Notes: generated by a model not told the origin, from the sequence alone. A stretch of DNA of 64,000 nt from Schleiferilactobacillus shenzhenensis LY-73 (GCF_000469325.1 NZ_KI271584.1:180681-244680), one strand, 5' to 3'; numbered from the stretch's first letter, positions 24,512 through 32,922 are shown. Numbers and translations are program-made.

Positions 24512-24569
24512 TTGACACGGTGTCACCATTGCAGTATACTATTTCCAATTAAGTGACACGGTGTCACTT
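24512..24569 (+). promoter_or_regulatory. Strong promoter with two TetR-type operators
   Basis: TTGACA (24512-24517), a 17-bp spacer and TATACT (24535-24540) form a near-consensus promoter. Operator 1, TGACACGGTGTCA (24513-24525), overlaps the -35 box. Operator 2, AAGTGACACGGTGTCACTT (24551-24569), a perfect palindrome around a central G, lies just after the start site. Their centres are 41 bp apart, close to four helical turns, allowing cooperative binding. The word is typical of TetR-family operators, yet no TetR gene adjoins. Confidence 0.8.
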
Positions 24570-24602
24570 ATTTCAAGCCAAGAGAAACCGGGGGTCACCA
24601 CC

Positions 24603-26093
24603 ATGACCAAGAAAAACAGTACCTTTGCGCTCATCATCTTCATTATTGGGGTCTTCATGTCCGCCCTGGACAACGGTATCATCTCCAGTGCACTGTCGAC
24701 GATCAATTACTCTTTCCACGTCAACGAAGTCCAAGGCACGTGGGGCATTACCTTGTATACGCTGGGCATGGCCATCGCGACGCCAATCATCGGCAAGTTG
24801 GCGGATAAGTTCGGCCGCCGCAAGCTCTTCCTGATTGAGATTGCCATTTTCGCCTTCGGCTCTCTGCTGGTCGCACTGAGCCCGAATTTCATTTTCTTCC
24901 TGGCAGCGCGCCTCGTGCAGTCCATCGGTGGCGGCGGGATCTTCATTATTGCCTCTAGCCACATTCTGGCGACATATCCTAAGTCGCAGCAAGGTGCGCT
25001 GTTGGGTGCGCTGGGCGCGGTGAACGGCATCGCGTCGGTCGTGGGGCCTAATCTGGGCAGTCTGATCCTGAACCTCACCGGCCAATGGCACTGGCTCTTC
25101 CTGATCAACCTGCCAATCGCCATCTTCATCGTGATTGCCGGCTTCTTCGCCATTCCAGAGACCAAGGCAAGCGTCATCAAGGCCTTGGACTACAAGGGGC
25201 TGGTACTGCTGACGCTGGGTATCTTCAGCCTCATGCTGGCCATCACCAATCTGTGCAGTGACGCGTTGCTGGCGAGTCTGCTGACGCCGCAGGTTTGGGG
25301 CTTGCTGGTGTTGGGGGCGATTCTATTCTTCAGCTTTATGCGGGTGGAGAAAGGCGTACGGGACAACGTGGATCCTTTCTTGCCTTACCAGCTGATCAAG
25401 AGTAACGGCTTCCTGCTCACGCTGCTCATGGGCCTGCTGTCCGGTGCGCTGATTGCTGTGTTCGTGTTCATTCCTAGTTTCGTTGAGCAGCGCTACGGCA
25501 TTTCTGCGAACAACAGCGGCGTCTGGATGAGCGGCATCGGGTTGGGTTCCATTGTTGGTGCCGCAGTCGGCGGCATGCTGGTGAGTAAGCTGGGCGCGAC
25601 CAAGTCGATCATCGTATCGGGGACCCTGTCGACGATTGGCTTCGGCCTCGTCGCCTTCCTCAGTCCCACTACGCTGTGGTTCATCATTGCATCCACCATC
25701 GCCGGCATTGGTTTTGGGATGCTGATGGGGGCACCGTTCTCTGTCTTGATGTCCGAAATTGCCAGCAAGAAAGACAATGGGGTGGCACTGGGGACGCTCT
25801 CCGTCAGCCGCCAGATTGGGTTGACGGTGGCCCCGACGATTTATGCCACGTTGATCCAGAGCGGCTTCAGCAAGCTAGCCGTGGCCGGCGGGACGGCCTC
25901 CATTGAGAGTTTCTACCGCAGCATCCAGGGAATGGCTGCTGGTGCGCATAGAAGCCAATTGCTGGCTAACTTCTACACGGTGGCTCAGCAAGCTTATCAG
26001 AACATGTTTATTCTAGCCGTGGCGGCTTCGGCAATTATCTTGCTCGGTGGGTTGTATCTGCATCAGAAGCATTTGCAGCCGAGTGTCGATTAG
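24603..26093 (+). CDS. MFS efflux pump, DHA2 (14-helix) type
   Basis: Membrane drug:H+ antiporter of 496 residues. Helix 1 has the DHA2 sequence GVFMSALDNGIISSAL, and motif A is GKLADKFGRRKLF. About 14 hydrophobic segments are visible, with a long extracytoplasmic loop near the end (SFYRSIQGMAAGAHRSQ). I chose the ATG at 24603; the frame is open from 24561, but that overlaps operator 2. It is tightly repressible by design (two operators). An oxidoreductase remnant lies directly after the stop. Substrate unknown. Confidence 0.88.
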   Translation: MTKKNSTFALIIFIIGVFMSALDNGIISSALSTINYSFHVNEVQGTWGITLYTLGMAIATPIIGKLADKFGRRKLFLIEIAIFAFGSLLVALSPNFIFFLAARLVQSIGGGGIFIIASSHILATYPKSQQGALLGALGAVNGIASVVGPNLGSLILNLTGQWHWLFLINLPIAIFIVIAGFFAIPETKASVIKALDYKGLVLLTLGIFSLMLAITNLCSDALLASLLTPQVWGLLVLGAILFFSFMRVEKGVRDNVDPFLPYQLIKSNGFLLTLLMGLLSGALIAVFVFIPSFVEQRYGISANNSGVWMSGIGLGSIVGAAVGGMLVSKLGATKSIIVSGTLSTIGFGLVAFLSPTTLWFIIASTIAGIGFGMLMGAPFSVLMSEIASKKDNGVALGTLSVSRQIGLTVAPTIYATLIQSGFSKLAVAGGTASIESFYRSIQGMAAGAHRSQLLANFYTVAQQAYQNMFILAVAASAIILLGGLYLHQKHLQPSVD

Positions 26094-26095
26094 AG

Positions 26096-26446
26096 GCCTT
26101 GATTATCGTAACCCCGATTTGGTGGAACGATATTCCTGGAATGCTCAAGGGATTCGTTGATAAAGTGATGAAGGAAGGACCAGGACTGACCCACGTCGTG
26201 ACGAAGCGAGGTGTTCAGGGCACGTTGACTAACATTAAGAAAGGCTACGTGCTGACGACGTCCACATCGCCGACATTTTACCTGCGGTTCTTCTGCGGCA
26301 ACGCCATCAAAAAAGTGTTTATCGACGCGACGTTGAAGCAGCTGGGTATCCATCATGTGCGGTGGTCGAATCTGGGTGGGATTACAAGCGCCACTAAGGA
26401 AAAGCGGCAGAAGTATCTGCAATCAGTTTCCCAAATGACGTTTTAG
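26096..26446 (+). pseudogene. NAD(P)H-dependent flavin oxidoreductase, 5'-truncated remnant
   Basis: The frame encodes ALIIVTPIWWNDIPGMLKG followed by the rest of a flavodoxin-fold NAD(P)H oxidoreductase (MdaB/KefF-like), about 115 residues. The first third is missing, including the flavin phosphate loop. The homologous part begins 3 bp after the MFS stop, with no ribosome site. A deletion probably joined the pump gene to this remnant. The protein would be inactive if made. Confidence 0.75.
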
Positions 26447-26578
26447 GGCAACCCTGAATCCTCGCCAATTATGGTGGGGATACTTTTGATTCGGAATTTT
26501 CCGGAGGTCGGGCAGATTGCTTGCACAATATTGTTTAGTACTATACTATAATTGATGTCCAGACAAGGAGGTTCACCT

Positions 26579-27058
26579 GTGACAACAACATTTGCTGATC
26601 TGCTTGACGCATTCCTAAAAGTGAACAATCAACTCACTCAGATTCAAAAAAGGCCGGTGGCGATTACGCCAACGGTAAAAGTGAGCACCAGCGCACTCCA
26701 TCTTATTGACATCGTGGGTCGCTTTCCCCAAGCCAACATGACTGAACTGGCGATGAAGCTGGGGGTAACCAAAGGCGCAATTTCGCAACAAGTGAGGAAT
26801 TTGCAACAGCAGGGTCTATTGCAAGCTGTCAACCGGGCGGATGATCAGAAAACCAAGCGTCTCGTGTTGACCAGCCAAGGCAGAACACTCTATCACGCAC
26901 ACCTCGCCCTGCATCGTGATTTGTATGCGGCTGTCCAAGACGATCTGACAGACTTCACTGACGAACAGTTGGCCACCCTCCGCACCATTCTTGAGCAAAT
27001 CTCCCAAAGTATCACGACGTACCAAGATGAATTAACAGAAAAGAGCGTGCAGCCATGA
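26579..27058 (+). CDS. MarR-family transcriptional regulator
   Basis: Winged-helix regulator of 159 residues with the MarR core NMTELAMKLGVTKGAISQQVRNLQQQGLL and the wing region NRADDQKTKRLVLTSQG. The start is GTG at 26579 with AAGGAGG 7 nt upstream; an ATG at 26555 has no site. Candidate promoter elements TATACT (26542) and TATAAT (26547) lie in an imperfect TAGTA/TATACTA dyad that could be its own operator. Its stop overlaps the next gene (ATGA), so the unknown 252-residue protein is its partner. GC content is lower than in the neighbours upstream. Confidence 0.85.
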   Translation: MTTTFADLLDAFLKVNNQLTQIQKRPVAITPTVKVSTSALHLIDIVGRFPQANMTELAMKLGVTKGAISQQVRNLQQQGLLQAVNRADDQKTKRLVLTSQGRTLYHAHLALHRDLYAAVQDDLTDFTDEQLATLRTILEQISQSITTYQDELTEKSVQP

Positions 27059-27813
27059 CACCAATGATTTTTGTGATTGATGGGCAACAGGTCAGCAAAG
27101 AACGGATCGATGTTTGGGAAATTAATCGCATTGACCATGAGTATCGGTTTTTGACCAAAAAAGGATTCCATTTTTCCTATGAGTTCCCTCAATTGTTAGC
27201 CCGGCATGATGTGGCAGGTGCCCGGCAGGAAATGGCTGCAATGAAGGCGGCTCAAAGCCCGGATACATTTCGCCAGCTGTTACTCCCCAAATATACTTTG
27301 GGCAATGCTGCTTCCCACATGGCTGCCTTGTTTTCACGACAACGCAGGTTCAGTGTGACGGATATTATTATCCCTCAGTCAGAGCGCACGCCCACAGAGG
27401 TGATGACAGCTATCAACGACATTATGTTAATCAACACGGCGGCGCATCGAAAAATCAATTTAGCCACCAACCCTGACCACTTCGTCCTACAAGAGACTGC
27501 CAAGAACGTCCAAGAAGTTTTTGAGATCACAGGCGGATCGCCATTACCCACCCATTTCTTTGCGCACTATGGGGATGAGGAAGGCTTACAGTCGCAACTA
27601 AGCAAGGGGTTCCACGTGCAGGCTGCCGGGACCGCCCGCCTGGCCGACGGGACGATTATCGGCGGTGTGCGCCATCAAATTAAAAAAGAAGCCGCTGGTT
27701 TGCACTTTCGGGCACTGGTAGAGTTTCCGGCACTGGTGCCGAATACCATGATCCGGCAGCACCAATATCATTTGGCGTGTGAATTCAGGGGCTGGTTGGA
27801 TGCGGTATTATAA
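27055..27813 (+). CDS. Unknown protein coupled to a MarR regulator
   Basis: Soluble protein of 252 residues. No signal peptide, membrane segment or motif I can name. The N-terminal 90 residues are polar and helical (FPQLLARHDVAGARQEMAAMKAAQSP), and the C-terminal half looks like an alpha/beta domain (FFAHYGDEEGLQSQLSKGFHV, then TIIGGVRHQIKKEAAGLHF). No cysteine and no nucleotide-binding loop. The start at 27055 overlaps the MarR stop. Inferred only from context: a MarR-controlled stress or ligand-handling protein. Confidence 0.7.
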   Translation: MTPMIFVIDGQQVSKERIDVWEINRIDHEYRFLTKKGFHFSYEFPQLLARHDVAGARQEMAAMKAAQSPDTFRQLLLPKYTLGNAASHMAALFSRQRRFSVTDIIIPQSERTPTEVMTAINDIMLINTAAHRKINLATNPDHFVLQETAKNVQEVFEITGGSPLPTHFFAHYGDEEGLQSQLSKGFHVQAAGTARLADGTIIGGVRHQIKKEAAGLHFRALVEFPALVPNTMIRQHQYHLACEFRGWLDAVL

Positions 27814-27880
27814 CGCGCTGCCTAATTAGGTGTATGTAAATCAAATTGCGGTCCCAATAAGTTTTTAAAAAGGCCCTTTA

Positions 27881-27909
27881 TTGACTTAAAAGAGTGTTCT
27901 CTGTATTAT
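27881..27909 (+). promoter_or_regulatory. Promoter of the second toxin-antitoxin operon
   Basis: TTGACT (27881-27886), a 17-bp spacer and TATTAT (27904-27909), 23 bp before the antitoxin start. Confidence 0.7.
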
Positions 27910-27932
27910 TTACAATCGGAAGAGATGAGGAT

Positions 27933-28241
27933 ATGAAAGTTTTAGACGTCCCCACAGTGAGCATAACCGAGTTAAAGAAAGATCCGGCCAAAGTGGCTAA
28001 GATGGCTGCGGACATGGGAATTGGTGTTTACGTCCTGAATCGGGGTAAGGCTATTAGCGTGACGCTCACCCCGGAACAGTATGCCGCGTTAGTTGCTGAT
28101 CAAGAGAGACTGTTGGACTTAGAAGTGGAACGGCAAGCCATCGAGAATATCAAGAATGACTCAGGTGAGCGGATTCCTGCCGAAAAGGTCATTGGCCATC
28201 CTATTGGCGATACCATTGATCCTGATGATGGCTGGGAATAG
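27933..28241 (+). CDS. Phd/YefM-type antitoxin
   Basis: Antitoxin of 102 residues. The N-terminal Phd fold shows VSITELKKDPAKVAKMAADMGIGVYVLNRGKAISVTLTP, the usual DNA-binding and dimerisation part. The acidic C-terminus (DTIDPDDGWE) would mask the toxin. The ATG at 27933 has GATGAGG upstream. It precedes a RelE-type toxin gene by 7 bp. Because the toxin frame is broken, the antitoxin may now act alone on its promoter, or on related toxins. Confidence 0.85.
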   Translation: MKVLDVPTVSITELKKDPAKVAKMAADMGIGVYVLNRGKAISVTLTPEQYAALVADQERLLDLEVERQAIENIKNDSGERIPAEKVIGHPIGDTIDPDDGWE

Positions 28242-28248
28242 TTTCTCT

Positions 28249-28566
28249 ATGGACAATTATCAAGTCAGCTTTTATCCCGAAGCCCAAGCAGAATTCGAAA
28301 AATTGAAAGGGTCACAACGGGTGTTCGTTGATAAGGTACTCATTCGACTCCGTCAACTTGAAATGAACGCTGGACAAGAGCTGCATGGACCATTAGCAGG
28401 TTTTCGCAAGCTCAAAAGCAAAAAAACAGGGTTGCGTATTGTATTTGGTCAGTCGTCCCAAGGAATTACCATTATTGACATTGTGGCGGTCGGCTAGCGC
28501 AAGGATTTGCGAGTATACCGGGATGCAGAAAAGCGCATACAAAGAAAAAACGGCCATAATAGATGA
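28249..28566 (+). pseudogene. RelE/ParE-type toxin with premature stop
   Basis: The open frame from the ATG at 28249 encodes 82 residues of a RelE-fold toxin (VSFYPEAQAEFEKLKGSQ, RKLKSKKTGLRIVFG, TIIDIVAVG) and ends at TAG (28495-28497). The same frame continues RKDLRVYRDAEKRIQRKN for a further 22 codons to TGA (28564-28566), reading as the usual C-terminal tail of this family. One nonsense change thus removes the tail with its conserved Lys/Arg-x-VY segment. The toxin is probably inactive or weakened; suppression of the TAG cannot be excluded. Confidence 0.7.
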
Positions 28567-28573
28567 CTTACAG

Positions 28574-28626
28574 AAGAAATGAGGTGATTACCCGCATGTG
28601 AATGGTGGATAATCACCTCATTTCTT
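28574..28626 (+). terminator. Terminator-like hairpin with a perfect 17-bp stem
   Basis: Perfect arms AAGAAATGAGGTGATTA (28574-28590) and TAATCACCTCATTTCTT (28610-28626) around a 19-nt loop, then GTTGG. It lies between the broken toxin and the convergent aldo/keto reductase, so it probably ends transcription from both sides. Confidence 0.65.
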
Positions 28627-28705
28627 GTTGGTTAACGGTTGTACGTTCGTAAAACGCAAATACGAGTGATCAATGTCTCTTTGATAAGTCTGATAGGGTC
28701 TCAGT

Positions 28706-29674
28706 CTAAATCTCCCGCACAAACTTCTCAAACCCAAACAGCTTGTCAACCTGCGGGTAGTATTCCTTTGGGATCTCCAAGTCAATCGCCTTCAGGTTAT
28801 TCTGTAACTGCGCCGGCTTGCTGGCACCGGTGATCAGGCTGGAGATGCGGGGGTCCCGCAACGCCCAGGCTAATGCGAAGGTGGCCAAGTCGGTGCCCAA
28901 TGCATCCGCCATTTTGATCAAGGCTTCTACCTTGTCCAGGTTGGCAGCAGTCAGTTCATCCGCCATCAATCGGGGGTGCGTCGTGGCCCGGGAACCGGCG
29001 GGGACGGGCTGGTCTTTGCGGTATTTACCAGTCAGCAATCCTTGGGCCAGCGGGGAGAAGGGCACGATACCGATCCCCAGCTCACCGCACACATCCATTG
29101 ATTCCTGTTCGATGTAGCGGTCAAACATATTGTATTCCGGCTGCAGCACAGCAATGGGGTGCAGGCCCCGTTCTTGAATGATCAGTTGCGCCTTCAGAAT
29201 CTGCACTGGCGTCCATTCACTCACGCCGTAGTACAGGATCTTGCCTTGGTCGACCAGGTCGCTCAACGCTTGCAGCGTCTCGGCCAGCGGTGTCTCCGGG
29301 TCGAAGCGGTGGGTGAAGTACAAGTCGAGGTAATCCGTTTGCATGTTCTTCAGCGTAGCGTCGATAGACTCCATGATGTGCTTGCGGGAGAGCCCCCGAT
29401 CGTTGGGACCTTTGCCGGTCGGGAAGAAAACCTTGCTGGAAAGGACCAGTTCTTTACGCGGGAACTCTTGAATCACGTTCCCCAAGAAACGTTCTGCCGC
29501 CCCGTTGCTGTACACGTCGGCACAGTCGAAGTAGTTGACGCCGTTTTCGTAGGCCAGCCGAATGGTTTGCGCGGCCAAGTCCTGTTTGGCCTGGTCGCTG
29601 ACATCGGTCATCCAGCTGCCCAGCGCGATTTCACTGACCCGCAGGCCCTGGCGGCCGAGTTGTCGATATTTCAT
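28706..29674 (-). CDS. Aldo/keto reductase, Kv-beta/YghZ-like
   Basis: NADPH-dependent aldo/keto reductase of 322 residues in the AKR6/AKR14-like branch. The tetrad is Asp50 and Tyr55 (FDCADVYSNG), Lys81 (SSKVFF) and His122 (THRFDP). The C-terminal cofactor region (SSLITGASKPAQLQNNL) is complete. The ATG at 29674 follows an AAGGAGGCAA site. It stands alone, 82 bp downstream of the leftward MFS gene's stop in the opposite sense of reading order (MFS lies upstream). Substrate unknown; a role in aldehyde detoxification is likely. Confidence 0.88.
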   Translation of the reverse strand: MKYRQLGRQGLRVSEIALGSWMTDVSDQAKQDLAAQTIRLAYENGVNYFDCADVYSNGAAERFLGNVIQEFPRKELVLSSKVFFPTGKGPNDRGLSRKHIMESIDATLKNMQTDYLDLYFTHRFDPETPLAETLQALSDLVDQGKILYYGVSEWTPVQILKAQLIIQERGLHPIAVLQPEYNMFDRYIEQESMDVCGELGIGIVPFSPLAQGLLTGKYRKDQPVPAGSRATTHPRLMADELTAANLDKVEALIKMADALGTDLATFALAWALRDPRISSLITGASKPAQLQNNLKAIDLEIPKEYYPQVDKLFGFEKFVREI

Positions 29675-29756
29675 AAGCGTATTGCCTCCTTGTTTGCAAT
29701 GCTTTCAGTATACACGGCGAATGTGAGAAAAGTTTGCGGCCTTATTTCTGCGGACC

Positions 29757-31175
29757 TCAATCTGGATCGTCAGTCGGGGCAGCTGCCGGCACTTTTCTTC
29801 CCGCTAACCGACCAATCAGCACCATCGCCAGCAGATAAAGCACGACGTTAATGAGAAAGGTCCATTGCATGATGCCCGCCCAATTCGTACCGCCGTTGGC
29901 AATGACGATGCCCATGATGGCGGTGCCGAAGAGGCCGCCAATCTGCTTGTTGGCGTTGAGGGCGGCGCCGGCGACACTGGCGTGGGTCTTGCCGGCGGCG
30001 GCCATCAGCAGGGTGGTGCTGGCCGGTACGACAACGCCGATACCGCTGCTCATGACGGCGAAGTTGAGGATGATTGCCCAGAGCGGCAGCGGCGCCAACA
30101 AATAGGCCAGCAAGAGCATACTGCCGGCCCCGAGGAGGGTGACCAGAGCCGCCCCTGCCGCCAGCCGGGCCGGCGCGATGCGGTCAGAAAACTTCGCGTA
30201 GACCATGTTGCCGAAGATCAGCACGGTCATCCCGGGCAGGATCAGCAGGCCGGCGGTCATGGCGGAGAGGTGCAGCGCCATCTGGTAGTATAAGCCTAAG
30301 ACGAGCACGATGCCGTACAGTGAGACGTTCGTCAGAAGCCCGACCAAGTTCATTGCCGTGAATTCCGGCTTGCCCAGCAGCACCTTGGGGATAATTGGGG
30401 CCTGACTGTGGACCAGCCGCAGAGCGAAAAGGCCGCCGAAGAGGATGGTGAGGCCCAGGAAAATAAGGATGCGCCAGCGCCCGTAACCGAACTGGTTACC
30501 TTCGACCAAGAAGATGACGCCGCTGGCCAGCGTGCAAACTAACAGCAGGTTGCTGAGCAGATCGATTTTCACGGTCGCGTCTTTCTTGTCCACCGGGACC
30601 TGCCGCAGGATATAAGTAATTGTCAGCAAGCCCAAGGGAATATTGATGAGAAAGACACTGCGCCAGACAAAGAGTTGGAGCAGCGTGCCGCCGATGAAAG
30701 AGCCAGTGCCGGTGGCCACAGAAATGATGGCAGTCCAGATACCAAGCATCTTGGGCAGCTGGCCGGAGGGGGCATAAGCGGCATAGAGGATCACCATGGA
30801 TGAGGGCATGAAGAGGGCGGCCCCAATTCCTTGGATGAATCGCAGAGCAATGAGTAGGGTGATACTGCCGGCGAAGGCACAGCCCAAGGAGGCGAGGATG
30901 AAGAGGACCATGCCGGTGACCAGCATGCGCCGGGCCCCGTATTTATTAGCGAGATTCCCGGCGAGCAGCAGCAGGGTACTCAGGGACAAGATATAGGCGT
31001 TGATGATCCAGATAGAACTGCCCATGGAAACGACCAGGAATTTCTTGATTTCGGGAACGGCGAGAACGACCCCGGTGGTATCCAGGACGGCCATGATGAA
31101 GCCGCAGGAGAGGATCGCGAGCAGCCAAGGGGAGCTGGTTTTCTTTGCGGAGGGTGCTGTTGTCATGAGTGTCAC
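29757..31175 (-). CDS. MFS efflux pump, DHA2 type
   Basis: Membrane transporter of 472 residues with about 14 hydrophobic helices. Helix 1 contains SCGFIMAVLDTTGVVLAVPEI, and motif A is represented by AGNLANKYGARRML. The substrate-pathway motif of DHA2 pumps (RFIQGIGAALFMPSS) is present. The ATG at 31175 is divergent from an Rrf2 gene, the second pairing of a DHA2 pump with an Rrf2 regulator in this window. The C-terminus (GRKVPAAAPTDDPD) is polar. Substrate unknown. Confidence 0.88.
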   Translation of the reverse strand: MTLMTTAPSAKKTSSPWLLAILSCGFIMAVLDTTGVVLAVPEIKKFLVVSMGSSIWIINAYILSLSTLLLLAGNLANKYGARRMLVTGMVLFILASLGCAFAGSITLLIALRFIQGIGAALFMPSSMVILYAAYAPSGQLPKMLGIWTAIISVATGTGSFIGGTLLQLFVWRSVFLINIPLGLLTITYILRQVPVDKKDATVKIDLLSNLLLVCTLASGVIFLVEGNQFGYGRWRILIFLGLTILFGGLFALRLVHSQAPIIPKVLLGKPEFTAMNLVGLLTNVSLYGIVLVLGLYYQMALHLSAMTAGLLILPGMTVLIFGNMVYAKFSDRIAPARLAAGAALVTLLGAGSMLLLAYLLAPLPLWAIILNFAVMSSGIGVVVPASTTLLMAAAGKTHASVAGAALNANKQIGGLFGTAIMGIVIANGGTNWAGIMQWTFLINVVLYLLAMVLIGRLAGRKVPAAAPTDDPD

Positions 31176-31305
31176 TCTTTCCTAAATGCGGCTTGATATG
31201 TACAGAAGGCAGCGGCCGGCGTAGACTATGACCATATAAGCGACAATCGTTATCCCTAATTCCTGGCAGACGCGTCCGTTGGCTAGGAGAGAAAGGGAAA
31301 TTGGC

Positions 31306-31334
31306 CAATTGGAGATACTTTTTATCCCCAATTG
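31306..31334 (+). promoter_or_regulatory. Inverted repeat between the MFS and Rrf2 genes
   Basis: CAATTGGAGATA-n5-TATCCCCAATTG (31306-31334), 12-bp arms with one mismatch, lying 42 bp before the Rrf2 start and 131 bp before the MFS start. A neighbouring TTGGCCAA palindrome (31301-31308) overlaps it. Likely Rrf2 operator; its sequence differs from the operator of the other Rrf2 pair. The remaining 200-bp intergenic stretch shows no gene. Confidence 0.5.
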
Positions 31335-31375
31335 CCGATGCTTCTCAATATAGAACGCGAAAGGATGCCTGTCAA

Positions 31376-31873
31376 TTGAAAATTTCATCTGGCATGGAAC
31401 AGGCGGTCTACGTGATCCTGCTGCTCTCTCGCCTGCCCCAAGGTAAAACACTGAATTCCATGACCATCAGCGCCCGCCTCGGGGTGTCACAATCGTACCT
31501 GAAGAAAATTATCAAGGCCTTGGTCCGGGAGCACTTGGTAGATTCTGCACCTGGTAAGAATGGCGGCTTCTCCAGTGCACGCCCGCTGAGTCAAATTAAC
31601 ATGTACCAAGTGTTCGGCGCCATCGAAGGGAAGGGCAGCATCTTCAACAGCCAGTATCTGATCAATGACTTCGTTGAGGGCAAGGATAATGGCAACGAAC
31701 AGGAATGTGTCATTTCTGAAGTGATGGACACCGTGGAAGAAAAGCTGCGCAGCGCGCTGACGTCGGTGACCCTGGATCAGCTGCTGCAGAAAATTGAAAA
31801 GATCTACGATATCAGCCAGCTGGATGCGTGGATCGCTGAAGTGACCACGCCCAAAACGGTTACCCAGGGTTAG
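31376..31873 (+). CDS. Rrf2-family regulator
   Basis: Regulator of 165 residues with the Rrf2 winged helix (MTISARLGVSQSYLKKIIKALVREHLV, then GKNGGFSSARP). It has a single cysteine in an acidic loop (NEQECVIS), too few for a typical Fe-S cluster of this family, though a thiol switch is possible. The start is TTG at 31376 preceded by AAAGGATG. The NAD(P)-binding gene follows after 25 bp, and an MFS pump is divergent. Confidence 0.82.
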   Translation: MKISSGMEQAVYVILLLSRLPQGKTLNSMTISARLGVSQSYLKKIIKALVREHLVDSAPGKNGGFSSARPLSQINMYQVFGAIEGKGSIFNSQYLINDFVEGKDNGNEQECVISEVMDTVEEKLRSALTSVTLDQLLQKIEKIYDISQLDAWIAEVTTPKTVTQG

Positions 31874-31898
31874 GTCCAGGAAAGGAACGTGTATAGAA

Positions 31899-32519
31899 AT
31901 GAAAGTCTTTGTTATCGGAGCCCATGGCCAAGTTGGGCAGCAGTTAGTGCAGTCTTTATTAGCGCAAGGGGATACCGTTACCGGCGGCTACCGCGATCCA
32001 GCCACGCAAGCGCCGGCCGCAGCCCCGCGGCTGATCAGCACCAAGTTGGATCTGGATGACACGATTGGTCAGATGGCCAGTCTGTTCACCGGCCAGGACG
32101 CGGTGGCCTTTGCCGCTGGTTCTCGGGGCAAGGCCTTGCTGCGGGTGGATCTGGACGGTGCCATCAAGGCGGAACGGGCGGCGGAGCAGGCCGGTGTGCA
32201 GCGCTTCGTGATGCTCAGCGCACTGAACGCGGAACAACCGGGCCAATGGCCGGCAGCGCTGTACGATTATTACATTGCTAAGTATTATGCCGACGAGTGG
32301 CTGAAGCGGAATACACAGTTAAATTATGTCATTGTGCAACCCGGCGCGCTGACCAACGATGCGGGTACGGGCAAGGTCACCTTAACGCCCGCAGGGACCG
32401 CAGCGATTCCCCGGGCCGATGTGGCCGCTGCCATTGCGGCGGTACTGCACAGCAGTTTACAGCGAACAACGATCAAACTGGCCAGCGGACCAGACCTGAT
32501 CAGTGATGTGATTAAGTGA
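31899..32519 (+). CDS. NAD(P)-binding atypical SDR (YwnB-like)
   Basis: Protein of 206 residues with a single Rossmann domain. The cofactor loop GAHGQVGQQLV lies at residues 8-18, and YDYYIAKYYADEWLK replaces the usual YxxxK catalytic motif with YxxxKYYAD. This is typical of atypical SDR proteins (NmrA/YwnB-like), which act as NAD(P)H sensors or reductases. Second gene of the Rrf2 unit; ends in a terminator. It may make a redox signal or detoxify the compound exported by the divergent pump. Confidence 0.8.
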   Translation: MKVFVIGAHGQVGQQLVQSLLAQGDTVTGGYRDPATQAPAAAPRLISTKLDLDDTIGQMASLFTGQDAVAFAAGSRGKALLRVDLDGAIKAERAAEQAGVQRFVMLSALNAEQPGQWPAALYDYYIAKYYADEWLKRNTQLNYVIVQPGALTNDAGTGKVTLTPAGTAAIPRADVAAAIAAVLHSSLQRTTIKLASGPDLISDVIK

Positions 32520-32551
32520 CGAGTTAAGGAGTGCGGTGTGTTAATGCTGAC

Positions 32552-32581
32552 GGCGGCCAGCATGAGCAGGCCGCCTTTTTT
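32552..32581 (+). terminator. Terminator of the Rrf2/SDR operon
   Basis: GGCGGCC-n10-GGCCGCC followed by TTTTTT. From 32583 to 32760 I see no gene and no confident promoter, only the TGCACACCTGCGCACATG repeat-like stretch. Confidence 0.85.
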
Positions 32582-32760
32582 ATTTGGTCGGCGAAGTGAC
32601 CTGCTATTTCACATGAAACAGAGCAGCTCGGCTGTGCCGAAAAACTGGGTTCAGCGTCGAATTATATATGCACACCTGCGCACATGCCCATACGTGCATT
32701 CATTGTGGTGTTTCTGCCAGTATCATGGGGCGCGAACGCAAAAAATTGGAGGTCGTTAAA

Positions 32761-32922
32761 ATGACAGAAAAGACAGACATGGCCAGCGCCCACCGGCGGT
32801 TGAAGAGTCCGAATAAGAAAACGAAGGCGCGGGCTCTGCAGCTGATCAAGCAGGACAAGTGGAACAAGGCCCACCAGCGGTATGTGGCGGCGCAGGTCAA
32901 GGCCCAGGAGGAGGCAGAATGA
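32761..32922 (+). CDS. Small basic protein leading the haem operon
   Basis: 53-residue, strongly charged and probably helical protein (KSPNKKTKARALQLIKQDKWNK, then AAQVKAQEEAE) with no membrane segment or cysteine. The ATG at 32761 has GGAGGT at a good distance, and its stop overlaps the lipoprotein start (ATGA), so the expression evidence is strong even though the family is unknown. It could act as a coupling leader or as a regulator of the transporter; no function can be assigned. Confidence 0.7.
   Translation: MTEKTDMASAHRRLKSPNKKTKARALQLIKQDKWNKAHQRYVAAQVKAQEEAE

Noticed and set aside
32583..32760. Possible riboswitch ahead of the haem operon
   Set aside because: Only short GTGCA-rich repeats were seen. 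No known riboswitch core or terminator is present.
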